A stretch of DNA of 62,375 nucleotides from contig JAOMCC010000003.1 in assembly GCA_028344855.1 (NCBI GenBank), forward strand, positions 1 through 62,375, read 5' to 3'. Shown here piece by piece: positions 19,800-31,090 of the stretch. The translations under genes and the position numbers were made by a program. A model generated the notes under the pieces. It was not told the origin of the DNA and did no database searches. It saw nothing but the letters and a program-made list of their open reading frames with translations. Numbering within the stretch: the first letter of the stretch is position 1; every line of letters starts with the position of its first letter. The stretch is from Nitrosomonadales bacterium (lineage in GTDB: Bacteria > Pseudomonadota > Gammaproteobacteria > Burkholderiales > Methylophilaceae).

Positions 19800-20399
19800 C
19801 TAACGATTTACCAAGCTATATAGGGCAAGCGCACCAAGCAAATTGGGAAAGAACTTTACTGACTTAGTATCAGTAAGAACTAATCTATCAACAATTTGAT
19901 ATTTATTTGATTTACATAAATTATCAAAATCTTTAATTGTACATAAATGAACATTTGGAGTGTTAAACCATGAATAAGGTAATTCTTTTGATTTAGGCAT
20001 CACTCCACGGATTGTTTGAATTCTATCTCTCCAATAACCAAAATTCGGAAATGTAACAATTACTTGCTTTCCAACTCTTAGCATCTCATTAAGAATTTCT
20101 TCTGTATTATGCATTGATTGGATTGTTTTAGATAAGATTACAACATCAAATGAATTATCCTCAAATTCTGGTAATCCAGCTTCTATGTCTACTTGAAGAA
20201 CATTAACTCCTGCTTTTAGAGATTTTAACCAGTTGTCAGGGTCTTTTTCAATTCCGTATCCAGTAGTGTTTCTTTCTTTCTTCAAGTAGTTTAATAATTC
20301 TCCATCACCACAACCAAGGTCTAGAACCTTAGAATTTGGTGCTACCCAATTAGCTATTATTGGAAAATCATACCTAGAATTTTTCTTTTTAAAGACCAT
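19800..20399 (-). CDS. metW: Methionine biosynthesis protein MetW
   Basis: Class I SAM-dependent methyltransferase fold of 199 aa. Motif I is VLDLGCGDGELLNYL near residue 28, followed by GYGIEKDPDN, VDIEAGLPEFEDNSFDVVILSKTIQSM and the family-typical FPNFGYWRDRIQ and LPYSWFNTPNVHLCTI. MetW proteins are encoded with MetX and are needed for, or activate, homoserine acylation in several bacteria; a methyl substrate is not established. The start abuts the metX stop with a one-base overlap. Confidence 0.95.
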   Translation of the reverse strand: MVFKKKNSRYDFPIIANWVAPNSKVLDLGCGDGELLNYLKKERNTTGYGIEKDPDNWLKSLKAGVNVLQVDIEAGLPEFEDNSFDVVILSKTIQSMHNTEEILNEMLRVGKQVIVTFPNFGYWRDRIQTIRGVMPKSKELPYSWFNTPNVHLCTIKDFDNLCKSNKYQIVDRLVLTDTKSVKFFPNLLGALALYSLVNR

Positions 20400-21529
20400 C
20401 AGTTTCTTAACATTTCTTTAAAGTAAGATTCTAAAATTGCATGATATCTTGGTTCAGTCATTAAAAAAGCATCATGTCCGCTAGCAGCAGTAATTTCTGC
20501 ATATTTAACATTAATATTATTATCTAAAAGTGCTTTAACAATCTCTTTAGATCGGTTTGGTGAGAAACGCCAATCACTTGTAAAAGCAACAACAAGAACT
20601 TTAGATTTAATTTTTTTAAAGATTTTGCTTAGATTTTTTTTATTTCCATTTGCAGGGTCATAATAATCTAAAGCTTTAGTCATTCTAATATATGTATTTG
20701 CATCAAATTCCTCTGCAAATTTGTCTCCTTGATAATTTAAATAAGATTCAATTTCAAATTCTGTATTAAAATCATATTGATAACTCTTATTTTTTTGTTT
20801 CCTACCAAATTTTGAACCCATAACGTCGTCTGATAAATAAGTTATGTGACCTAGCATTCTTGCAATTCTTAGCCCTCTTTTTGGAAGTTTCTTTTTTTCA
20901 TAATAGTTACCTTTGTTAAAATCTGGATCTGTAATAATTGATTGCCTCGCAACTTCATTAAATGCAATGTTTTGAGCAGTTAGATTTGGTGCAGCTGCTA
21001 TTACAATCGCATGTTCTATTTTTTCGGGGTATTGAATAGACCATTGAATAGCTTGCATTCCACCTAGACTTCCACCAATTACAGCTGCTAATTTTGAAAT
21101 ATTTAGATATGTTATTAATGCTTCATGGGAATTTACCCAATCTTCAACTGTGGTAATTGGAAATTTTGATCCCCACGGTTTGTTTGTTTTTTTGTTGATA
21201 GATTTTGGTCCAGAACTTCCATCGCTTCCACCTAAATTATTTATACCTATTACAAAGAATTTATTTGTGTCTAAGGGTTTATTTGGTCCTATGAGATTAT
21301 CCCACCATCCTGGATGTTTATCCTTAGAAGAATATTTTCCAGCTAAATGATGGTTTCCAGAAAGAGCATGACAAACTAAAACAGCATTATTTCTTTTTGC
21401 GTTAAGTTTGCCATAAGTTTCATATACTAAAGAATATTCTTTTAATACTTTTCCACTTTGTAGCCTCAAAGAATTGGAGGATTTAAAGATTTTTGTTTTA
21501 ACAATGCCAATACTATTCTTTGTAGTCAT
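20399..21529 (-). CDS. metX: Homoserine O-acyltransferase (MetX family)
   Basis: Alpha/beta hydrolase (376 aa) that acylates homoserine, the committed step to methionine. It shows the nucleophile elbow [12 protein letters not shown] with the catalytic Ser, the N-terminal [37 protein letters not shown], and the C-terminal TSDWRFSP and SGHDAFL with the catalytic Asp and His. MetX members can use acetyl-CoA or succinyl-CoA; the betaproteobacterial MetX/MetW pairing often goes with succinyl transfer, but the specificity cannot be settled here. Confidence 0.93.
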   Translation of the reverse strand: MTTKNSIGIVKTKIFKSSNSLRLQSGKVLKEYSLVYETYGKLNAKRNNAVLVCHALSGNHHLAGKYSSKDKHPGWWDNLIGPNKPLDTNKFFVIGINNLGGSDGSSGPKSINKKTNKPWGSKFPITTVEDWVNSHEALITYLNISKLAAVIGGSLGGMQAIQWSIQYPEKIEHAIVIAAAPNLTAQNIAFNEVARQSIITDPDFNKGNYYEKKKLPKRGLRIARMLGHITYLSDDVMGSKFGRKQKNKSYQYDFNTEFEIESYLNYQGDKFAEEFDANTYIRMTKALDYYDPANGNKKNLSKIFKKIKSKVLVVAFTSDWRFSPNRSKEIVKALLDNNINVKYAEITAASGHDAFLMTEPRYHAILESYFKEMLRN

Positions 21530-21563
21530 ATGTGAATTATACTATTGAGTGTTAATTAAAACA

Positions 21564-22469
21564 TCAAATTTTAATTACACCTGATGTTATTCTGTAAATT
21601 TTGTTTATGTCTTGTTTTTGTTTTATTTTTATAAAATTATTTTTTTGAAATAATTCTTTGACTTTTCTTGATTGATTGTAACCATGTTCAATATATAAAG
21701 CTCCATTTGATTTCAAAAAGTTTGGACTTAATTTGATTATTTTTGTTATGTCTGCATACCCTTTTTGTTCAGAAATTAATGCATTTTTCGGCTCAAAAAG
21801 TAATTCTTTATTTTTTAAATGGGTATCTATTTTATTTATATAGGGAGGATTACTTACAATTAAATCAAATTTTTTATTAGAAATTTTTTCAAACCAATCA
21901 CTTTTTAATGTGGATATATTTTTTAGTTTGTGAAAAAAAATATTTTTTTTTGTGATAAAAAGAGCTTTGGATGACAAATCAGTAAGAAGAACCTTTGCCT
22001 TCTTGAATTTACTTGCAAGAACAATACCAATCACTCCTGATCCAGTTCCTAAATCAAGAATAGTTAAATTTTCTTTTTTTTGATAATTGTTAAGAATTAA
22101 ATCAATCATTAATTCAGTATCTTGTCTTGGAATTAATACATGTGAATTTACAAAAAATTTCATATCGTAAAATTTCCACTCTTTTAAAATATATGCAAGA
22201 GGTTTGAAAGATAATCTTTCTTTTACATACCCCATTATTTTTTTAAATTTTTCTGGTTTAATTAGCTCATTAGAATTTTTAATTAAATATTGGTGTTGGA
22301 CTTTAAGCGTGTGTTCGATTATAAATCTTGCCTCCAACCTTGCTTCTCTTAAGCTAAGGCTGAGATTTTCTGAGAGTAGTTTAGTAATTTCTGAATAAAT
22401 TTTTTGAATGAATAATGACTCATTCGAAGAGTTAAAAATTTTTTGATAGTGTTGATTAATCCTCATCAA
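21564..22469 (-). CDS. prmC: Peptide chain release factor N5-glutamine methyltransferase
   Basis: 301-aa methyltransferase that modifies the GGQ glutamine of release factors. It has an N-terminal helical domain ([13 protein letters not shown]), the [18 protein letters not shown] block, PRQDTE, the SAM motif [16 protein letters not shown] and the catalytic NPPYI near residue 200. The 5' end overlaps the prfA stop by 14 bases, so the enzyme is encoded with its own substrate RF1, as in most proteobacteria. The start could be either of two adjacent ATG codons (MMRIN). Confidence 0.96.
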   Translation of the reverse strand: MMRINQHYQKIFNSSNESLFIQKIYSEITKLLSENLSLSLREARLEARFIIEHTLKVQHQYLIKNSNELIKPEKFKKIMGYVKERLSFKPLAYILKEWKFYDMKFFVNSHVLIPRQDTELMIDLILNNYQKKENLTILDLGTGSGVIGIVLASKFKKAKVLLTDLSSKALFITKKNIFFHKLKNISTLKSDWFEKISNKKFDLIVSNPPYINKIDTHLKNKELLFEPKNALISEQKGYADITKIIKLSPNFLKSNGALYIEHGYNQSRKVKELFQKNNFIKIKQKQDINKIYRITSGVIKI

Positions 22470-23535
22470 GTTGTGCTAATAAGTCTGCTTGATGTTCAGA
22501 ATTTAAAGCCTCAATAAGTTCATTCAAATCACCATCCATTATGAAATCTATCTTATAGAGTGTTAAATTTATTCGATGGTCTGTAATTCTTCCTTGAGGA
22601 AAATTATAAGTTCTTATTCTTTCACTTCTATCACCGCTTCCAATTAAAGTTTTTCTTTCTGATGCAATTTTTAGTTCTTGTTCTTGTATTTGACTATCTT
22701 TAATTTTAGCCGCTAAAACACTCATTGCTTGTGCTTTATTTCTGTGTTGTGATCTATCATCCTGACACTCAACAACTAATCCTGAAGGCAAATGTGTAAT
22801 TCTAACTGCAGAATCTGTTTTATTAATATGTTGGCCGCCCGCACCTGAGGCACGATATGTATCTATTCTAATTTCAGCTGGATTTATATCTACATCACTT
22901 ATTTCATCTGCTTCAGCTAAAATTGCAACCGTGCAAGCTGAGGTATGAATTCGCCCTTGAGTTTCAGTGTCTGGAACTCTTTGAACTCTATGACCTCCTG
23001 ATTCAAATTTAAGTTTTGAGTAAGCCCCTAACCCATTAATTTTTGCAATTACTTCTTTATACCCACCAACTTCTGCTTCGTTAGTAGATATGATTTCTAT
23101 TTGCCAACGCATTCTTTCTACGTATCGTGTATACATTCTAAAAATATCTCCCACAAATAGCGCTGATTCATCTCCTCCTGCACCTGCTCTTATTTCTAGA
23201 AAAATATTTTTTTCATCGTTAGGGTCTTTAGGTAATAATAATTTTTGTAATTGCTCTTCAATTTTTTTTAATTTTTCTTTTCCAGAATCAATTTCTGCTT
23301 GGGCAAAAATTTTTATTTCAGGGTCGTTTAGCATTTCTTTTGCATCTAAGATATCTTTATCAAATTTTAAATACTCTTTATAAATATCTACAATAGGCGT
23401 TATGTCTGAATGTTCTTTGGATATTTTTTTAAATCTTTCCATGTCTTTCGTAGCATCTTCTTTACTAAGCTCAACATTTAGCTCTTGTATCCTCTTCGAC
23501 AAAGTACTTAATTTATTTTGCATAGATGATTTCAT
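22456..23535 (-). CDS. prfA: Peptide chain release factor 1
   Basis: Recognises UAG and UAA stop codons and triggers peptide release (359 aa, normal length). The peptidyl-hydrolysis loop is in [19 protein letters not shown], with GGQ near residue 233, and the PxT anticodon-like motif region is in [20 protein letters not shown] (P-[AET]-T type, here PDTETQG). [17 protein letters not shown] and [19 protein letters not shown] are also typical. It sits between hemA and prmC, the common hemA-prfA-prmC operon. Confidence 0.97.
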   Translation of the reverse strand: MKSSMQNKLSTLSKRIQELNVELSKEDATKDMERFKKISKEHSDITPIVDIYKEYLKFDKDILDAKEMLNDPEIKIFAQAEIDSGKEKLKKIEEQLQKLLLPKDPNDEKNIFLEIRAGAGGDESALFVGDIFRMYTRYVERMRWQIEIISTNEAEVGGYKEVIAKINGLGAYSKLKFESGGHRVQRVPDTETQGRIHTSACTVAILAEADEISDVDINPAEIRIDTYRASGAGGQHINKTDSAVRITHLPSGLVVECQDDRSQHRNKAQAMSVLAAKIKDSQIQEQELKIASERKTLIGSGDRSERIRTYNFPQGRITDHRINLTLYKIDFIMDGDLNELIEALNSEHQADLLAQLDED

Positions 23536-23541
23536 TATTAT

Positions 23542-24786
23542 TTATTCTTTTATGTTGTATATTTTTTTTAGTAAATCTGAAATTTCTTTAGTTTTAGATG
23601 CTGCAGATTCGTTTAATGCTTTTGTAGGATGATGTAGAAATTTATTTGATAAATTATTACTAAGCGACTCTAAAATTTCGTCGATAGATTTTCCTTTTTC
23701 TAACTGTTTTTTTGCTTTATTTATTTCTTTTAATCTACTTTCTTCAAATTGATTTCTTAATGATTTTATTGCGGGTGTAGCTTTTTTTTGATTATCTGCA
23801 AGATAAAAATTAGCTACCTTTTTTTTAATAATTTTTTCTGCATCTTTAATAGCATCAGTTCTCCTATCGATTCCTTCTTGAGCAGTTTGAGCAAGCTCAT
23901 CGAGTGTATATAAGAAAATATCATTAAGCTTGGAAGCTTCTGATTCAATATCTCTTGGAATTGCAAGATCAATTAACAGCATAGGCTTATGCTTTCTAAT
24001 TTTAAGTGCTCTTTCTATCATACCAAGCCCAATAACTGGGAGCTGGCTTCCTGTACAACTAATTACAACGTCAAAATCATGTATTTGGTCATTTATTTCA
24101 GCAAGAAGACAAGCTTCGCCACTAATTTTTTTTGCTAATGAGTTTCCTCTACTAATAGATCTATTAGCGATAACAATTTTTTTTGGTTGGTATTTGTTGA
24201 AGTATTTAGCAATTAATTCTGTCATTTCCCCTGCCCCAACAAAAATAATTTGATTTTGAGAAATATCTCCAAATATTTTTTTTGTAATCGATATAATTGA
24301 AGAAGCTATAGTTGTATTACTTGCACCGATATTAGTTTTAGATCTTATTTCTTTAGCAGCTGAAAAAACTTTTTGGAAGAAAGATGATAAAAATTTTCCT
24401 TGTGTTCCTGCATAATCTGAAATTTTAGAGGCTTGTTTCATTTGCCCTAAAATTTGACTTTCTCCAAGCAACATACTGTCTAAACCACATGCAACTCTAA
24501 AGGCATGAACTAAAGCAGATTTATTTTGATGATGATACAAATGTTTTTTTAATTCCCTTAATTTTATATTATGGTAATTCGCAAGCCATTGAAAAACAAT
24601 TTGTACTTTTGATCCATTGAAATAAATTTCAGTTCTATTACATGTTGAGAGAATAGCAACCTGACTAATTTTTTTACCTTTAAGATCTAACAGGGCATGG
24701 CTAATTTGATCAGAATGAAAAACAAATCTTTCTCTCAAAGATAAGGGCGCAGTCTTATGATTTAATCCAATAATATTCAAATTCAT
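23542..24786 (-). CDS. hemA: Glutamyl-tRNA reductase
   Basis: Reduces Glu-tRNA(Glu) to glutamate-1-semialdehyde, the first step of C5 haem synthesis (414 aa). The catalytic cysteine is in ILSTCNRTEIYF near residue 50. GLDSMLLGESQILGQMK, the NADPH-binding IIFVGAGEMTELIAKYF, IANRSISRG and LAIPRDIE follow, and the C-terminal dimerisation helix is Lys/Glu rich. It is the first gene of hemA-prfA-prmC and is divergent from rpe over 94 bases, where a TTGCCT and a TATAAT can be seen but do not form one well spaced promoter. Confidence 0.97.
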   Translation of the reverse strand: MNLNIIGLNHKTAPLSLRERFVFHSDQISHALLDLKGKKISQVAILSTCNRTEIYFNGSKVQIVFQWLANYHNIKLRELKKHLYHHQNKSALVHAFRVACGLDSMLLGESQILGQMKQASKISDYAGTQGKFLSSFFQKVFSAAKEIRSKTNIGASNTTIASSIISITKKIFGDISQNQIIFVGAGEMTELIAKYFNKYQPKKIVIANRSISRGNSLAKKISGEACLLAEINDQIHDFDVVISCTGSQLPVIGLGMIERALKIRKHKPMLLIDLAIPRDIESEASKLNDIFLYTLDELAQTAQEGIDRRTDAIKDAEKIIKKKVANFYLADNQKKATPAIKSLRNQFEESRLKEINKAKKQLEKGKSIDEILESLSNNLSNKFLHHPTKALNESAASKTKEISDLLKKIYNIKE

Positions 24787-24880
24787 CTTAATTTAATTGC
24801 CTTACTTTATAATATTAATCAAAAAAGGGTAAAATACGCATTTTACAATAATTAATCACAATTTTTAGGAACATAGACAT

Positions 24881-25579
24881 ATGGAAAAAACATTTAGAAT
24901 TGCCCCAAGTATCCTTTCAGCTAATTTCTCAAAATTAGGACAAGAAATAAATGATGTAATTTCATCTGGTGCTGACATCGTTCATTTTGATGTAATGGAC
25001 AATCACTATGTACCTAATTTGACGATTGGCCCACTAGTATGTCAGGCAATAAGGCCAGTTACAGACGCTATAATTGATGTTCACTTGATGGTTAAGCCTG
25101 TTGACAGAATTATTCCTGATTTCGCTAAAGCTGGAGCTAATATTATCACATTTCATCCTGAAGGCTCAGATCATATTGATAGAAGTTTATCCTTAGTAAG
25201 AGATAATGGATGTAAGTCAGGTTTAGTTTTTAATCCAGCTACACCCTTAGAATATTTAGATCATGTAATGGATAAGATTGATATGGTTTTACTTATGTCA
25301 GTCAACCCTGGCTTTGGTGGCCAAAAATTTATTCATGAAACTCTTAACAAACTTAAAACAGCAAGAAAAAAAATTGATGATTACACTGAAAAAACTGGGC
25401 GTGAAATTTGGCTTGAAGTTGATGGTGGAGTTAATGCAGAAAATATTACTGAAATAGCTAAAGCTGGAGCAGATACTTTTGTTGCAGGCTCGGCAATTTT
25501 TGGGGCTGCTAACGATGATGATCCAAATCGATATAATACAGTTGTGGATTCATTAAGAGCTTCTCTATCAAAAGCTTAA
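24881..25579 (+). CDS. rpe: Ribulose-phosphate 3-epimerase
   Basis: TIM-barrel enzyme (232 aa) interconverting ribulose 5-phosphate and xylulose 5-phosphate. Motifs are [35 protein letters not shown] with the metal His and Asp, [21 protein letters not shown], and [12 protein letters not shown]. It serves the pentose phosphate pathway and, in RuMP methylotrophs, regeneration of ribulose 5-phosphate for formaldehyde fixation. trpE follows 53 bases later; the gph gene that often lies between them in betaproteobacteria is absent. Confidence 0.97.
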   Translation: MEKTFRIAPSILSANFSKLGQEINDVISSGADIVHFDVMDNHYVPNLTIGPLVCQAIRPVTDAIIDVHLMVKPVDRIIPDFAKAGANIITFHPEGSDHIDRSLSLVRDNGCKSGLVFNPATPLEYLDHVMDKIDMVLLMSVNPGFGGQKFIHETLNKLKTARKKIDDYTEKTGREIWLEVDGGVNAENITEIAKAGADTFVAGSAIFGAANDDDPNRYNTVVDSLRASLSKA

Positions 25580-25632
25580 ATTGAAAAAATTTAATCATAT
25601 TTAAATAACCTTGTGGTAATAATAAATTAAAA

Positions 25633-27129
25633 ATGTTTAGTACTCTTTCGAAAGAACAATTTTTAGCATATAAAAAACAAGGATTTAATAGAATCCCGCT
25701 AGTTTTAGAGACTTTTGCTGATTTAGATACCCCACTTTCTGTTTATGCAAAATTAGCTAATCTACCTTACAGTTATTTATTGGAATCAGTTGAAGGTGGA
25801 GATAAATTTGGAAGATATTCAATTATTGGTCTTCCTTCTAAATTAAGAATACAAATCACTGATAATAAAATTTTAGTTATTGAGGGAGATGAGGTAAAAA
25901 AGGAAATAATTGATGAAAATCCATTAGACTTTATTGATAAATTTATGGGTGACTTTAAAGTCCCAACTGATCTAGATTTACCAAGATATTCTGGAGGTCT
26001 TGCAGGATATTTTGGGTATGAAACCATCAAATATATTGAGCCAAAACTTTGTAAAGAATTTTTAGAAGATGATTTAAATCTACCCGATATTTTATTGATT
26101 TTTTCAGATGAGATTGTGGTATTTGATAATATATCTGGCACTTTATTTATGATTAATTATGTTGATCCTGGTATTGCAAACTCTTATGAATTAGGAATAA
26201 AAAATTTACAATCATTAGCAAAAAAATTACAATCTGGACCATCCCCTTTTTCTTCATTTGAAGACACCAAATTAGATAATAATAATTTAACAAAAGTATT
26301 TTCAGAATTTGGAGAAAATGAATTCAAGTCAGCCGTGTCAAAAGCTAAACAATATATTTTTGATGGGGATATTATGCAGGTAGTTATATCTCAAAGGATG
26401 AATAGATCTTTTAAATCAAATCCATTAGCTTTATATCGAACATTAAGAAGTTTGAATCCATCACCTTATATGTTTTTTTATAATATGGGAGATCATTATG
26501 TGGTTGGAGCATCTCCTGAAATTCTAGTAACTTTGGTTGGAAAAAAAGTAACTGTAAGACCAATTGCGGGAACTCGACCAAGAGGTATGGATGAGATTGA
26601 AGATATTAAACTTGAAAAAGAATTATTAGCAGATCCAAAAGAAATTGCGGAACATGTCCAATTAATGGATTTAGGAAGAAATGATATAGGTAAGGTATCA
26701 AAAACAGGAACTGTAAATGTAACAGATAAAATGATAATCGAAAGGTATTCTCATGTAATGCACATTGTTTCAAATGTTGAGGGTATTATTAAAAATAAAT
26801 TATCTGCAATTGATGTTTTGAAAGCTTCTTTTCCAGCTGGCACTGTAAGCGGGGCGCCTAAAGTAAGAGCAATGGAGATTATTAATGAATTAGAATCAAC
26901 TAAACGAGGAGTTTATTCTGGTGCTGTAGGTTATCTTGGTTTTGATGGAGATATGAATGTTGCAATTGCAATTAGAACTGCTGTCATTAAAGATGATAAG
27001 TTATATGTTCAAGCGGGGGCTGGCATAGTTGCTGATTCAATTCCTTCAAATGAATGGATAGAAACACAAAATAAAGCTAAAGCAATTTTAAAGGCATCGG
27101 AGCTAGTTCAATCTGGCTTAACTGAGTAA
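25633..27129 (+). CDS. trpE: Anthranilate synthase component I
   Basis: Converts chorismate to anthranilate using ammonia supplied by the TrpG subunit (498 aa). The N-terminal part has the feedback-site region [18 protein letters not shown]. The chorismate-binding domain has [83 protein letters not shown], and [14 protein letters not shown]. It leads trpE-trpG-trpD-trpC. No trp leader peptide or attenuator was seen in the 53 bases before it. Confidence 0.97.
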   Translation: MFSTLSKEQFLAYKKQGFNRIPLVLETFADLDTPLSVYAKLANLPYSYLLESVEGGDKFGRYSIIGLPSKLRIQITDNKILVIEGDEVKKEIIDENPLDFIDKFMGDFKVPTDLDLPRYSGGLAGYFGYETIKYIEPKLCKEFLEDDLNLPDILLIFSDEIVVFDNISGTLFMINYVDPGIANSYELGIKNLQSLAKKLQSGPSPFSSFEDTKLDNNNLTKVFSEFGENEFKSAVSKAKQYIFDGDIMQVVISQRMNRSFKSNPLALYRTLRSLNPSPYMFFYNMGDHYVVGASPEILVTLVGKKVTVRPIAGTRPRGMDEIEDIKLEKELLADPKEIAEHVQLMDLGRNDIGKVSKTGTVNVTDKMIIERYSHVMHIVSNVEGIIKNKLSAIDVLKASFPAGTVSGAPKVRAMEIINELESTKRGVYSGAVGYLGFDGDMNVAIAIRTAVIKDDKLYVQAGAGIVADSIPSNEWIETQNKAKAILKASELVQSGLTE

Positions 27130-27134
27130 AAATA

Positions 27135-27704
27135 ATGATAGTGATGATAGATAATTATGATTCTTTTACATACAATCTTGTACAGTATTTTTCTGAGCTT
27201 TCACAAGATGTTGTTGTTCATAGAAATGACAAAATAACTATTGATCAAATAAAAGATTTAAATCCTAAATATATAGTATTATCACCCGGGCCATGTACTC
27301 CAAAAGAAGCAGGTATTTCTTTACAGGTAGTTGATTTTTTTAAAGGTAAGATACCTATATTAGGTGTATGTTTGGGGCATCAAACAATTGGACAGGCATT
27401 TGGAGGTAAAATTATTCATGCAAAAACAATTATGCATGGTAAAACTTCTGAAATTTATCATAACAATGTAGGGGTATTTAAAGATATAAAAAGCCCCTTT
27501 ATAGCTACGCGCTATCATTCATTGGTTGTTGAAAAGGCTACTTGTCCCGATTGTTTTGATATAACAGCATGGACTGATGACGATGAAATTATGAGTATTA
27601 AACATAAAACCATGCCGATTGAAGGCGTTCAATTTCATCCTGAGTCTATTTTGAGTCAACATGGACATGATTTACTATTAAATTTTTTAAAAAATTATGG
27701 GTAA
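27135..27704 (+). CDS. trpG: Anthranilate synthase component II (glutamine amidotransferase)
   Basis: Class I glutamine amidotransferase of 189 aa. The catalytic Cys is in [15 protein letters not shown] (near residue 79) and the His-Glu pair in [41 protein letters not shown] and [10 protein letters not shown] are typical. In small genomes this subunit may also serve aminodeoxychorismate synthase (PabA role); no other copy is in view to decide. It overlaps trpD by 8 bases. Confidence 0.95.
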   Translation: MIVMIDNYDSFTYNLVQYFSELSQDVVVHRNDKITIDQIKDLNPKYIVLSPGPCTPKEAGISLQVVDFFKGKIPILGVCLGHQTIGQAFGGKIIHAKTIMHGKTSEIYHNNVGVFKDIKSPFIATRYHSLVVEKATCPDCFDITAWTDDDEIMSIKHKTMPIEGVQFHPESILSQHGHDLLLNFLKNYG

Positions 27705-28711
27705 CCAGTTTAAAAATTATCTGAATCCTTTATTAAGACAAGAAGATTTAACTTCATTAGAAATGAAGTCTTTGATGGACCTTATAATGACTGGAAAATT
27801 AGGATCTGCTCAGATAGCCAGTTGTATTGTTGCATTGCAAATTAAAGGAGTCACTTCAGATGAAATTGCTTCTGCAGCTTCAGTTATGCGTAAACATGCT
27901 AACAAAGTAAAAATTAAAGATTCAAAGTATCTTATAGATACATGTGGGACCGGTGGCGATAGCTTACAAACATTTAATGTATCAACTTTGAGTGCTATTG
28001 TTGCTGCATCTGCTGGGGCAAAAGTAGCAAAGCATGGTGGAAGATCAGTCTCATCGAAGTGCGGAAGTGCAGATGTTTTAGAAGATTTAGGGGTTAATGT
28101 AAATTTAAATCAAAAAAATTTAGGTGATTTAGTAGATGCCATAGGTATTGGTTTTATGTTTGCCCCAAATTATCATCCAGCAATGAAATTTGTAGCGCCA
28201 GTTAGAAAAGAATTGGAAGTTCGAACAATATTTAATTTACTTGGCCCCTTAACAAATCCAGCTTTGGCTAAAAAACAAATTATTGGAGTTTATAGTAAGG
28301 AATTAACAATAACCTTTGCAAAAGTATTAAAAGAATTAGGAAGTGATCATGTACTTGTAGTCCATGGAGAAGATGGAATGGATGAAATTTCAATTACAGG
28401 TAATACCTATGTTGCTGAACTAAAAAATAATATGATAACCGAATATATTATCAATCCAGAAATGTTTGATTTAGAAAGAGGAACGCTAGAAAGTATTGTA
28501 GTTAAAGACTCATCTCAATCAAAAAATATGATCCTTGATATATTAAAAAGAAAATCTAGTGTAGGGCGGGATATCATACTTTTGAATGCTGGCGCTGCTA
28601 TATATATTAGTGGTTTAGCTGAAGATATAAAACATGGTGTTTCAATTGCTAAAGATATGATTGAACAGGGAAAGGCTTTAGAAAAATTAAATCAATTAAT
28701 AGTTTTATCAA

Positions 28712-28719
<8 letters not shown>
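27697..28719 (+). CDS. trpD: Anthranilate phosphoribosyltransferase
   Basis: Transfers phosphoribose from PRPP to anthranilate (340 aa). Motifs are [17 protein letters not shown] (PRPP loop), [58 protein letters not shown] and [11 protein letters not shown]. It overlaps trpG and trpC by 8 bases each, so the trp genes are translated in series. Confidence 0.97.
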
Positions 28720-30483
<1,764 letters not shown>

Positions 30484-30484
30484 T

Positions 30485-31084
30485 TTATTTAAACTCAAAT
30501 TTTTCTATTAATTTGAGGTTCATCCCTTTGTTTTTAAGAGTATTATTTTTCTGATTACGTATATCATTTTCAAAATATACTTTTAGCTCAATGGGAAACC
30601 ATATTCCATCAATAATAAAAGTCGGAATAATTTTCGTAGATTGTTTTTTGTTGAATTTCTCCTGATAATTTGTATCTTTTAAATCAAAAGAGATATTGTT
30701 ATTTAGAAGAATATATTCAACCTCTTTAATATTGTCTGTAAAAAGATTGATTTGGATTTTGAGAAATTTTGGGATTAAACCTTCAAGTAATTGTCCAGCT
30801 AAATGAGGATTAAATTCTTTAAAAAGTTTCATGATATTTAAAGCTTCTTTTTTTATTTTAATTAATATTTCTGAATCAACTTCCTCCTGAAAAATATTTT
30901 GGTATTCTTTTAAAGCATTATCAATTTCATGATTTGATGGTAAATTTTCTTTTGAAAATAATGCTAATGATTTTGCGGCTTTTCTTTTTGCAAATAAATA
31001 ATCAGTTATTCCTTCTTCCATAATTATCTTTGCTGCCTGTTTGGCAACAATAGATCTATTATAATTTATGTTTTCAAGAGCCAT
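30485..31084 (-). CDS. Conserved proteobacterial protein of unknown function
   Basis: 199-aa soluble protein with no recognised catalytic motif. It begins with a helical part (SIVAKQAAKIIMEEGITDYLFAKRKAAKSL) followed by NLPSNHEIDNALKEYQ and then a mixed alpha/beta part (HLAGQLLEG, INLFTDNIKEVEYILL, IPTFIIDGIWFPIELKVYF). To my recollection similar betaproteobacterial proteins with EEGI-DY-AKRKAA and LP-N-EI motifs are often mislabelled UDP-N-acetylmuramate--alanine ligase; nothing here supports a ligase. The second half weakly recalls a degenerate nucleotidyltransferase fold. It precedes mrcA-downstream space: it starts 6 bases after the mrcA stop on the same strand. Confidence 0.7.
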   Translation of the reverse strand: MALENINYNRSIVAKQAAKIIMEEGITDYLFAKRKAAKSLALFSKENLPSNHEIDNALKEYQNIFQEEVDSEILIKIKKEALNIMKLFKEFNPHLAGQLLEGLIPKFLKIQINLFTDNIKEVEYILLNNNISFDLKDTNYQEKFNKKQSTKIIPTFIIDGIWFPIELKVYFENDIRNQKNNTLKNKGMNLKLIEKFEFK

Positions 31085-31090
31085 GTCAGG

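Noticed and set aside
21530-21563. SAM riboswitch before metX
   Set aside because: Only 34 bases separate metX from prmC, which is on the same strand downstream; upstream of the metX start no aptamer-sized structured leader exists.
25580-25632. trp attenuator or leader peptide before trpE
   Set aside because: The gap has no Trp codon run, no paired hairpins and no T-run.
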